Below, piece by piece: positions 1-12,400 of a stretch of DNA of 64,000 bases. How positions within the stretch are numbered: the stretch's first letter is position 1; each line of letters opens with the position of its first letter. Both the position numbers and the translations under genes were made by a program. The stretch spans positions 16,280,827-16,344,826 of the forward strand of contig CM037476.1 of assembly GCA_021014325.1 (NCBI GenBank), given 5' to 3'. The DNA comes from Plazaster borealis (taxonomy: Eukaryota; Echinodermata; Asteroidea; Forcipulatida; Labidiasteridae). The notes under the pieces are model-generated. The model searched no databases and was not told the origin of the DNA. It was given only the letters and a program-made list of their open reading frames with translations.

Positions 1-89
1 AAAACACATTGTTTTTACAAACTTTATATAAGTTAAAGATGAATTTCATTCAGATTTGTCTTATTGAATGAACTACTTGGTTGTTGAAT

Positions 90-320
90 TCTAAAGTCGA
101 CCCGGTGTTCCTGGTTTGGTCGGCTGCAAATTGCACCACAGCACCTTGTAAACCATTACATGGTGCTATGTAAAGGAATAGGTCTCATACTTCAAAAGCG
201 TAGCTCCACATACCTTGCAGAAAGAAATAGTGAGCGCTTTGATACGCGCCCATCGGGTGTGATAAAGCTCTATATAAGAACTCAGTATTATTAGTATTAT
301 AATTATTTTCTATTTTTTTG
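90..320 (+). mobile_element. tRNA-derived SINE family A, 3' part
   Basis: The segment from CCCGGTGTTCCTGGTTTGG through CTCTATATAAGAA matches the 3' body of the fuller SINE at 8465-8890. The tRNA-like head is missing, so it is 5' truncated. It lies in the intron before the first visible exon. Confidence 0.65.
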
Positions 321-325
321 GCAAG

Positions 326-442
326 GTGGATTACCAATGCAGTTCCTCGGCTGTCGTACCTCCTGAATCTGACCAGGAGATTATGAAGAGAGTATGCCAA
401 GGAGATGACATGGAGATAGATTGTGGAACTCTCTTCATTGAG
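326..442 (+). CDS. Exon: end of a SUEL domain and start of the next
   Basis: Phase 0 to phase 0, 39 codons. The acceptor follows a T-rich tract and ends GGCAAG; the donor is GAG|GTAAAA. It encodes VDYQC, the closing motif of an upstream SUEL domain, then a linker and VCQGDDMEIDCG, which is the first conserved cysteine-rich strand of SUEL domain 2. The first visible codon is therefore not the start of the protein. Confidence 0.8.
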
Positions 443-3400
443 GTAAAATATGTTATTTTGCGATATTCATTTGTGTACACTTACCCAGGCCTGGGCGACT
501 AATGCGACTAGTGTCGAAGTCGCGACTATTGATTGCTATGTCGAGTTGCGACTACCGTTTTTTCAACTACCCGGTTAACCGCGCCGCCACGACTACTGAA
601 AAAATAATCGCGATTATTTGCTGTGTGAACTTAATGTGTCACTCACCACTATTCACGGCGACATAATGTACTTACGAAACACAAACCGCAAACCAACACA
701 ATTGTTCAAGACTCAACACAACGAACACAAAACTGCTAACCAACACAATTATTCAAGACTCAACACAACGAACACAATACAGCACATTTCTTCAAGACAA
801 CATGGTTAAATGAGAATGCACAGTGAACGGATCAAAAAGGATTTTTTTTTTTTTTTTATATTTTTTTTTTATCAAGCCTGAATAAAATTATAATTGTTCG
901 GCCCCTAAAGCAAGTCCGCTTAGAAATATACCGCAATGCATCTTGGAAAACAAAACATAGTTGCGACTGGGTCGTAGTTGCGACTAATTGGAGCGCGATT
1001 AATCGAGTAGTAAATTTCACTACTCGCCCAGGCCTACACTTACCTGACTTGGCCTTTTCAAAACCTTGACATGAGCTTTGGCTGTCGCTTTGACTCCATC
1101 ATTTCTTTTTGGAGCAGTGTACATTTTGCACGGTGTTTCCAACATTTAAAAAGTAAAGCCTAAGTCGAGGTTTGCAAAAAGCCATCAGTCCCCGTCCCGT
1201 CCCCCCACTAGTGCCCACTCTGGGTGAGTGATATAAGCGCCTAAGTGGTGGAGCAAGGATCGTCTAGTATTGCTATGGTTAAAACGTACGACCACCTCAG
1301 GAAAATAGAACGCGCCGGGATCACCAAGGGAGTCGTAGTTTTAACCATAGCACGAGTAAAAGCAGTCAATACTTGTTTTATGACATCCCAAACATAATTG
1401 TGCCTGGACATCAAGGTACCAAGAAGCTGCTGTTGCTATATAGTACATTGGTTGCTATGGGATAGTACATTGGTTGTTATGGGTATAGCACCTTGTTAGC
1501 AGCATGTATAGAGCGTCGCGTTCGCGCGGTTTCTAGTAAAAATAAGACATCATCATGTGACGCGCTCTAAGCCAAACAAAAGGCAGAATATTTGTAAGGG
1601 GGTGTTATAATAAGATTTGTTGATTGTAACCTTATTGTTTTGATCAGGTTGTGAACGCTGTTTATGGACGGTTGACCGATGGTCAAGTGTGTCCAGGAGG
1701 TAACATTCAGAGTACAGACTGCGTAGCGGCATCGTCCCTAGCGGTCATTCGAGAGCTGTGTCAGGGAGAGCACAAGTGTACTGGTCTACAAGCGGCCAAT
1801 CATGTATTCGGCGCCAATCCATGCGCAAGAACATTCAAGTACTTAGAGGTAATACATTGTTTAATTTAACTTTTAAAAACCAAATTGTTATTATTATATA
1901 TTTCTGGTAATGAAACCAAGGATGCCTCATAAGTAAACCTAATCACTGTAGTTCGCAAGCCTGAGGAAACTTGTAAACAAGGGTGCTTGCTATGTGAAAC
2001 AGAAACACTGGGGTTAACCCCTACTCTTACATGATAAATGTTCAGGGTTCATTACGTGCACTACCAATCCTAGTACACCGGACCTACGGCTTAATGTCCC
2101 ATCGAAGGACAAAGCAATCATGGTAAAAGTATCTTGCTCAAGGACACAAGTGTCATGACTGGGACTCGAACCCACACTCTGCCAATCAGCACCAGAGCTT
2201 GAGTCCGGTGTTCTCAACCGCTCGGCCACGACACGCCACAAGGGAAACTGACTGGACAAATTGTAAATAATTTGGCGATAAACAAATACAAATAGACTAG
2301 AGCGGGATTTGAACCAACGACCTCCGGTTTAACGTGCCGGCGCTCAACCAACTGAGCTGTCTAGTTGTATGGCATCTGACTGGCTTCTGACTGGCACCCC
2401 CCCAAAGATATTGACTATTATTATGTCAAGAACTGATACATGTACATGGAATTTTATTCGTTGCTTTGCGAGTACTTTTATTTGTATGCACTGCGCATTA
2501 CGCACAATGGATGACAGACACATAGATTTCTGACCTAATAATTCGTAGTGCACAATGCGTGAACATATATATAAACGCCAAGCAATGCACATAATTTGCG
2601 TTACACGTGGAAATAGTTTGGATTGCTCTGCATTTTTTCCCGTAATTGCGTACTACGCATTACGCACGATGGACACAATGAATTTCTGGCCCACCAGCAG
2701 CCGTTTTTTTCATGTTCTTCTGCGAAATGCACCGAGTTTCACTGCCGCCAAGTAGATAGATATCAAGTTGTACCCCAACCAATCAATTTCTGAAAATCCG
2801 TGCAATAGTGATCGCAATGCGCCTCCATTGCTCGTGTTGGGGAAATTGGCGGTGATGCTGGGATTGATTGCAGCAATAAGTTATGATCTCAGGTAATACG
2901 TGTTGGTTTTTTATGATTTAAAGTAAAATGTCTAACAACATCTTGCAGGCACTTTGGAAATAACCAAACGGAGAACGGTCCTAAACGGTTTATGTGTTAA
3001 AATTTTGAAACTAAAAATTTTAGTCGGAGCTCTTTCAACTCAAGCTTTAATCCCAACACAATGGACGGTAATCCGATTATAGGCGCTTTGTTCTGACTCC
3101 AGAGGACCAGGAAAGCCGAGCACATTGAAGCGTTACACAAATAGTCCTCCAACCATTTGGCAAACACTTTTGAACCGTTTGTACCTCGAACCGTTATGCT
3201 ACCGTCGAACGATTGCCAAACCATTTCTATTTGGACCCTGCACCTTAGGGAGACCACCAACATAGGGCTAGATAGCTCAGTTCGTACACACCGGCACGTT
3301 AAACCAGAAGTCATTGGTTCAAATCTTGCTCCAGTAAATTTGTCTTTGTTTAACGCCAAATTATTTACAATTTACCCAGTCAGTTTTCCTTGTGGTTTAT

Positions 3401-6400
3401 TACTTACATTGAAGTTAAAACGTTTTGTTGTTGTACCGTCTGCTTCAACTTCCTTTTTCATTATTTTTATCACAATCCCTTCCCAAGCTATGTTATTACA
3501 AATTAATTTGCACAAATTAAAATCAACTCAGGATGATCGGTGTTGAACAATTCTTGTAACAATTTCCTTTCTTGTTCTCACAATTCCTTCAAAAACACAT
3601 AAAATATTCTTTATTTTCTACCACAGGTCAAGTACAAGTGTAACTCAGACGTGTTGCCGAAAGATAGTTTTAGCATTAATCCTTGTGCACTCGAGCCGTG
3701 TAAAAATGGCGGTCAGTGTGTTACTATTCACACTGAGGAAGGTTACAAGTGTAATTGCCCTCACGATTGGACGGGACCAACCTGTGAGAATGGTAAGATA
3801 TGTGCGATTTCACAGTAATCTTTAGGCCTATTTAAAATATTTAGGTTGCACATTTGAGGCCTTGCACTTAAAGGGTCTGTATACGTTTGGTAATGACTCT
3901 GAAAATTAATGGCAATAAAAACTTACTTGGTAAGAAGTACAGCAGCTTTGGATAGTATAATGCATTTTGAGAAACTTTTCACTTTGAAGTACTGCGGTTA
4001 TAGAAAAAGGTATCAGTTTTTATCCCAAAAATTGAATCTGAGAAGCGTTACTGCAGAAGTTTCTCAGAGTGTATATTACAATTGCAGATTATTCTTCCTG
4101 CGTGGACATAACTACTCCAGATTTTCGGCAATATCTCAAAAACGCTACCACCTTTTGAAATGAAATTTTCACAGGTTAGTGTTATGGTATATATCTACAA
4201 CTATATCGAACTGAAACAAACAGTGGGTTCCAATTACCAAACGTATACAATCCCCTTAAAGGCCTACTTGAACGAAAATGGTAACAAGTGATCTTTGCTG
4301 AAATTCATTTAAAATGTTTTCAATCAATAAGGAAATTGAGTTCACATGAGATTAAACAGATTTTAATTGTGTAAAAAAAGCAATCATTTTGAATACCCTT
4401 CTCCGGTGCTTTTCAGAAAGATTCGCAAAAAAGCCCTGTTAAGTCATCACTCATATTACGTCATATGTGGGAGCTCCATTTTGTATAGCCGCTTTGTTGA
4501 AACATTGAGGTATAACAAAGCAACATCCCACAAATGATGTCAAAGTATTGTCATTTTGACGCACGCCGTCAACGGCAGAAAGGTTCCTAGTTTTTCAAAA
4601 CCTTGAGGTCGGGCCTAATTTGTTGATCGATAATTACGAAAAAATTCAGAAGTGTACAACTATCAAATTAACATTTAAATGATAAACAAACACAATTATA
4701 AACATTTTAAAATAGCATTCCGTAATTTGGTTATTCAAGTAGCTGTTTAAGCTTTTTTGTAAAGTAGCCCACCAGGCTAGTAAACTGTGCAATTTACTTG
4801 CCCCCAGGAAGTTTAAGTATAGCTCAAGATTTAAACATGTATTATCATAAATGTATCTTTTTGATGGATTAATGGTAGTGATCACAAATGGCCAAACGAA
4901 GTTACATTCACACACTCAAATTAAATTAACACATTTAAAAAAAAATTATTCACATCTGAAAAGGAAGAAATACTATACTGCCACTTCCCAGGCTGTAATG
5001 TAGTCGTGGGTGTGATCCCTGGTGTGTACGGCAGTTTCAGGTCAAAAGACCGAGACAAAAACTGAGCAAACAAAATCGTTGGTTCCATTTACAGAGGAAG
5101 TCAGTTGTCGCATATCAGGAGTGTCTCATTTTAATGACTTCAATGAGCAGAGTTTCACACTCTTGGGAGACACCAAGTACATTCTAGCCCAAGGCTGCCT
5201 GGACAGTCAGCACCAATTCTCTGTGATGGTTGAGATGACCAGGTCACCCATCAACAACCAAGTGACCACAGTTAGAGAAGTTCATGTGCATTATGATGGC
5301 AGGGTAGGTAGTAATAGTAACTGTAATCCTCGGCTTATAAGCTGCCCGATATACAAGCCGCAGTGATTAGAAATTGTCAAAACAAGATTTATGTGTCGTT
5401 GTGTAAGTCGCCCGGCGTATAAGCCGCAGGCATAACTCCTTGGCTCAAATGATGTGTTGGGATTGTTAAAGGCACTGTACACTTTGGTAATTACTCAAAA
5501 TATATATTAGCATAAAAACTTACTTGGTAACGAGCAACGGAGAGCTGTTGATAGTATAAAATATTGTGAGAAATGACTCCCTCTGAAGTAACAAAGTTTT
5601 TGAGAAAGAGGTAATTTCTCACTAAAATAATAAAAACTTCTTGCAAGAAGTTTTTATTCCTATCTGAAAGCACACAAATTTGTACAACAAGGGTGTTTTT
5701 TCTTTCATCATTTTCTTGCAACTTCGATGACCAATTGAGCCCAAATTTTCACGGGTTTGTTATTTTGTGCATATGTTGGGATACACCAAATGAGAACACT
5801 GGTCTTTGACAATTTTTAAATGTGTTCAGTGCCTTTAACACAGTTTCGTCCCAATCATCACATCACACAGGCCATGTTTTGTAGGTTTTAGTCGTAATTG
5901 TCTGTTTTTTATTTGATTTTTGTTTTCGTTTTTCGATTGTTTTTTTATCTAGAAATATTTTACAAGCGATCTTTCTTTAAAAAAAAAGGGCTTCCCTTGA
6001 ATCATTTGAAACTTTTAGTTTTTGAGAAGTGAGTAAAACGATTAGTTTTCATTTTGTGAGATCGAAACCTGATGTTTGAAAACAGTGAAAACACATAATG
6101 GGGGTTTTCCACTTTTTTTTCGATTGAGCTCAAACTTTAACAGGTTTGTTATTTCATGTATAAATTATGTTGAGTCACATGAAGTAGTACAGATACTGAT
6201 CTTTGACAATTACCAATGTTGACTGCATGCTCTGAACAAAAGCAAATTCTGCTGGGGGGGGGTGGTGGTTGGCGAGGAGAGGGGGGAGGAGGGCAAGGAA
6301 ATCATTTCATAAGGGGACAGATATAGCTAGCTTGTCTGTCTTACATGTCATTTTTGTGTCATTTTTAAAGATTGTTGAGCTCAAACAGGAGCACAGGGTT

Positions 6401-9400
6401 CTAGTTGATGGAGAGAAGGCTTCTAGTTCATTAAACCTCAACTTTGGTAAAATAAAACTCTGTCGAGTTGGGAACTACCTGGTGAGTGATTTCAAAGTGT
6501 TTATTTATTTACATGCATGAATGTCATAATAACTGCAAAGACCAAATGGAAAACCAGTATATGTCAGGGATGTGATTTCTTTTAACCGGAAATTCTTTTT
6601 TTTTTTGTCCCCCAAAAAAGAAATCATATATAATGCCCCAGATTATAGAGTAGGGCTTTTAAAACTAAAGATAAATGTTATTAGTGGGCTTCGTGCTCGC
6701 CAGATTTCGCGCTTTGCGCTCAGAGTTCATTTTTTTTTTTCAACAGCCTAAATCACATCCCTGATATGTACATACCCTGATTGAAAAAATGTAATGAACG
6801 CAATTATCTTCAAGCAGGCCTGAATATTCGATTCTGATTGGTCGATCCATAGCAACAAGGAGTGTGATATAAACTTATATTGCACAGCCCATATCACACC
6901 CTGCGCATTGTGTGTTCTAACTGCGCATCAAAATTGCTTGAAGATAAATAGTGTGATAACATAGGCATATTTATTTTATGTTACAAATGACATTTAAGTG
7001 AGTGTTAAGTCTCCAGTATTGGGGGTTTTTACGGTCATGAGTTTACTGGCCTGAGGCTAAAATCACTGGCCTCGGGCCCTATGGTCCAGTGTTAATTTCG
7101 AACCCTGCAAATAAAACAGATCTTGTTTAACAAAAAAATGTGTATCTGTTATCTGAAATGTAGCTGCTGAGAACCGATTTTGGTATGATAGTGGCATGGG
7201 ATGCTCTTCATCGTGTACAAGTAAGGATACCTGACATCGTGGCGAGGAAGTCTTGCGGTCTTTGCGGCACATATCAAGGAGTCAGTGATGAGCCGGCTGG
7301 GTTTGTCAACTTAGAAGGGAATAAGGTATGGGTTTAAAAATCATTTTCAGCTCTGTGGTTTTAAGCAAAACAAGTCCACAGTTTGATTAATTTTTTAATA
7401 TATGTCATAAAAATAATAATAATAATGATGATGATAAGGTTTACTCAGTGGTTTCTTCCCCTGCCTTTCACCTCTGTAGACCCTGGTTAGAATCCTGGTC
7501 CAGAGCCTTGCATGTGGATTTGATTTTTAATCCCCACCATCCAGATGGCATGTGTTTTCCCTACTTGGGGGTTTTCTTCTCATATCTAAAACTGACATTT
7601 CTTCATTATCTTCTCCACACGGGTAACTTCAGGCCTACAGGTCACAGTGCTAGTTCCCTATTTTTTATTTATCCTCTCTTTATTCCAATTTGTTTGTCTT
7701 TTTTGAGCCTTCAAGGTTGACATCTTAAACTCATTTGGATCAAGCTAACCCTCCAGCGTGTATCCTCTCTTTGTTACAATTTGTCTTTCTTTTCGCTCCT
7801 TCAAGGTTAACATCTTAAACTCATTTGGATCAAGCTAACCCTCCAGCGTGTATCCTCTCTTTGTTACAATTTGTCTTTCTTTTCGCTCCTTCAAGGTTGG
7901 CGTCTTAAACTCATTTGGATGAAGCTGACCCTCCAGCATGTATCCTCTCTTTATTTACAATTTGTCTGTCTTTTTTGCTCCTTCAAGGTTGACATCTTAA
8001 ACTCATTTGGATCAAGCTAACCCTCCAGCGTGTATCCTCTCTTTGTTACAATTTGTCTTTCTTTTCGCTCCTTCAAGGTTGACGTCTTAAACTCATTTGG
8101 ATCAAGCTGACCCTCCAGCATGTTTCCTCTATTTATTACAATTTCTCTTTCTTTTTCGCTCCTTCAAGGTTGACTTGCACTCATTTGGATCAAGCTGGCG
8201 CGTGGCAACAACCCCTCCAGCGTTTGTCCACACCAATCTCATCGACATACCTGCCTGTGTTAAGTGGCCAGAGAGTTTTAACTATGCAGTATATTCTTGC
8301 TCCTCACTGAATAATGATGACCAAACAAGTAAGAATTAATTCATATTAGAGGCATTTCGGAATTATCAATGTTTAACAATTTCTATCTTTTTTTTTCTTG
8401 AAATTGTGGGTGGGTGGGTCAAGAGAAAATAGCTGGAAATCGAAATTCAGTTAGCAATTAAACCATGGCGTGTCCTGAGCGAGCGGATAAGAGCACCGGA
8501 ATCAAGCTCTGGTGTTTCTGCTCAGCAGAGTGTGGGTTCGAGTCCCGGTTGTGACACTTGTGTCCTGAAGCAAGACACTTTACCATTATTGCTTCGTCCT
8601 TTGGATGGGACATAAAGCCGTAGGTACTGTGTGTTGTGTAATGCACGTAAAAGAACCCAGTGCACTTTTCGTAAAGAGAAGGGGTTCGCCCCGGTGTTCC
8701 TGGTTTGATTGGCAGCATATTGCACCACAGCGGCTTGTAAACCATTACATGGTGCTATGTAAAGGAATAGGTATCATACTTCAAAAACGTAGCTCCACAT
8801 ACCTTGCAGGAAAAATACTGAATGTTGGAGCGCCATGAGCATCACTGAATGACAGATTTGAGCACTATATAAGAAGACACTTTTATTATTAAAAAATAGG
8901 GGGAAAAAAACATAAAACTTTTAAGGTGAAACAAATTCAGTGACCTTTCCAAATCGTCTGTCATGTCTGTCATGACTGTGCTGTCTATTGTTATCGGTCA
9001 ACTTTGTTTCTACAGCGGACCTCCGTACCTGGGCCCAATTCCATAGAGTTGCTTAGGCACAAAAAGTAGCTAAGCACAACAAAATTATGCTTACCAGAGG
9101 AAGGTTACCAGCCAAACTACCATGTCACGTGTACAATTTGTGACTGGTATCCTGCTCATTTCTGCTAAGCAGAAAATTGTTAAGCAATATTTTCTGCTTA
9201 AGCAGCTCTATGAAATTGGGCCCAGATGCTAGATGGCAAAGATTTCCTCCACTACAAGGTTGCATGTTGGAAGCCAGGAAAAGCCATTGAAAATTCCTGA
9301 GCTGGGAGAGCATTGATCTAAAATACCTGCTTCATTTGAGGCACTACTTTGTTCTTCAGTGTACAGGGTATATTATTAATAATGAAATAGTCAACATTTA

Positions 9401-12400
9401 AAAATCGAAATTTGGGTTGGATGGGTGGGTCAAACAAAATTTGAAAAAAGATCAAAACATTGATTATTCTGAATTGTCCCTTACCAAACTCCATGTTAAA
9501 TATGTTTTGATTTCGTTGTATTACACTTTAGTCGGGCAGAAAGGGGAAATATTTGGGGGAAATGTGCCTTTGATGAGTACAATTGAATTTGGCAGACAGA
9601 GTACGTCATGAGAAAGATATTTTGGCTGTAAGACCATCGCAGATTTGGCCTTTGAGAAAAACATCGTAGAATAACAAGTAATTTTGAAATTGGCTGCCAT
9701 TGCTTGTTATAGGCCTACTACCTGTATTTTTTCAAAAGGACAAATCTCCGCTGATGGCCTAAAAGCCAAATATCTTTCTCATGACATACTCTGACTGTGT
9801 GCTAAGTTCCATGCTTGTATCATCAAATGCACAATCCCATCACCTACCTGCCATACTACAGTGGCAAAACAGTAATTTATGAATAAAAGTCAAAGCCCAC
9901 AAAATGTAGGAAGGAACTGGGTCTAAAAGTTGCTGCATGGTTCAACCATGTTTAAAGCTCTTTTGGGAGGAGTGTTTGTGCCCTTGCATGCCTGCGGCTT
10001 GCACACATTGTAGCCACGTCAATCTCAATTCAGCTTCTACTTGGATGATTAGCCTCCAGAGTTGTTATTGTTACTCTCATCTGCTGATGAGAAACCAAAA
10101 CCATTTTGAACAATGTAATATAATATCAACAGCTCTCCAGTGCTCTTTACCAAGTACGTGTTTATGGTCAGTAATTTATGGAGTAATAACCAAAAGTTCA
10201 CCTTGCCTTTAAAGGTATTGTACATGTTTGGTAATTACTCAAAACAAATATTAGCACAAAAACTTACTTGGTAGCAAGCAACGGAGAGCTGTTGATAATA
10301 TAAAACATTGTAGGAAAAGACTCCCTCTGAAGTAACGTAGTTTTTGAGAAAGGTAATTTCACACTAAAATAATAAAAACTTCTTGCAAGAAGTTTTTATT
10401 CCAATCTGAAAGCATACAAATTTGTACAACAAGGGTCTTTTTTCTTTCATCATTTTCTTGCAACTTTGATGATCAATTGAGCCGAAATTTTCACAGGCTT
10501 GTTATTTTATGCATATGTTGGGATACACCAAGTGAGAACACTGGTCTTTGACAATTTCCAAACGTGTTCAGTGCCTTTAAATGTGATGCGATCAAGCTAA
10601 ATAAGTCGTCTGTCGGAAATATCAGTATGGAGAAACAAGCCAAAACAGGCCAACAGGGATGACATTTTCAAAAATATTGTTTTTGTAAGTTTAAATGCCA
10701 AAATATATCTTATTTTATATTGGCAACTTCCTTCCTGATAAATAACATAAAAAGGGGTTAAATTTAGCATTGAAAGAAAATGTGCCAATGTAGTTTCAAT
10801 AAACAACTCGACTTTAAACCCCCTTTTCTCAGTTTCATTCTCTCGCATCTCTTGGTGTTTCTACTTTCACAAACTTTGAACCAAAGGTGGTATCAACATG
10901 GGGTGCTAACAGTTTTAAAGCATAGATTATGCTCTTTTCAAATGTATAACAAAATGAAAAATAACCTGGGTCGACAAATGACTCATTTTGCTTGATCGCA
11001 TCACAAATGGTCTGTATGCCAGCATTGACTTTTTCCCCCTGCATTTAGACAGACAGACCCTTAACAATTTTGTAATAACTTTGATTCTTTCTCAGGTCCA
11101 TTTAAAAGCTGCTTTGGAAAGGTCAATCCAGCAAGGTACTATGAGAACTGTTTGTATGACGTTTGTGCCTCGCTGTTTAGTGGGGAGTTAATGTGCCAGT
11201 CTCTGGCCGAGTATGCTGATGTTTGTCTGGACGAGGGAATTATTATTGAAAACTGGAGGAGCACAGTCTTACAAGGACAGTGTGGTAAGTTGTTTTTGTT
11301 TCCTTTCTTTATTTAAAATATCAGGTAATAAACCACAAGGGAAACAGACTGGGTAAATTTACCCAGTCAGTTTCCCTTGTGGTTTACAACTTGATATTTG
11401 AAAAAAAATAAAATAAATTGCATCCCCTTAAGGTGATCCCTCTGCTGTCACTTCCCAGGTTGTATCATAAACTTGGGTGTGATCCCTGGCTACATGGCAG
11501 CTAAGGGTTGTACGGCTTTTGGCTGGCACACCCGCACAAAGATATTGACAAATATAACTTACTATGGAAATATTGACAACTCATCTTAAGATGACTCTTA
11601 GTATTTTGTGAAATTGGAACCTGGTTCCTTTAACAGCCCTCGCTTCTTCCGTGAAAATTTTTTTATCACATGGTTGACACCCCTAAAGAAGTTTATTCGT
11701 TACTTACTTCCAATCTTTCCAATCTTTCCTCTTTTTTTATTTGATTGACAGCAATGACATGCCCCAAAGGTCAAGAGTACAGTGCTTGCATCCAGTCCTG
11801 TCCGAAATCATGTGGAGAGCCCCATGCTGGCAAAGAACCAGTAGATAGGTACGTTTTTCTTTTAATAAATAATAATAGGTTCTTATATGGCGCTTTCTCA
11901 CACCCCTAGGGGCGTATCAAAGCGCTCAGTATTTTTTCCTGCAAGGTATGCAGAGCTATGTTTTGAAGTATGAGACCTTTTACAAGGTGCTGTGGCTCAA
12001 TATACAGCTGGCAATATATGCTGCCGATTTTAATGAGATACGATCCGACATCATCTCAAGATATCACCCAGCAAGAACTCTTCGTTCTACAACATCTCTC
12101 CAATTGTCCGTCCCCAGAACCCATCGAGACCGCTCTCTCTCCCCGTGCTGCACCTAAACTCTGGAACCAGAGGCGTGTCCTGGCCGAGCGGTCTAGTTCA
12201 CCGAACCCAAGCTTTGGTGTTGTCAGCAGCAGAGTGTGGGTTCGAATCCTGGTCATGACACTTGTGCCCTTGAGCAAGGCACTTAATCATAATTGTTCGT
12301 AAAAAGTTGGGAAGGTAGTGCATTCCTCTCTACCAGCCAGGCTCCTAGTTGATGATACCCATGCCTACATCCTTACGGACTGTGAAGGGGTTAACCCTGT

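Noticed and set aside
2237..2370. Possible tRNA gene on the minus strand (paired acceptor ends, anticodon-like GTT)
   Set aside because: The anticodon arm does not pair properly and a second copy with the same non-tRNA tail lies at 3267; it is a tRNA-derived SINE.
8465..8560. Possible Leu/Ser-type tRNA gene
   Set aside because: A- and B-boxes are present, but the body is shared with several truncated copies; SINE head.
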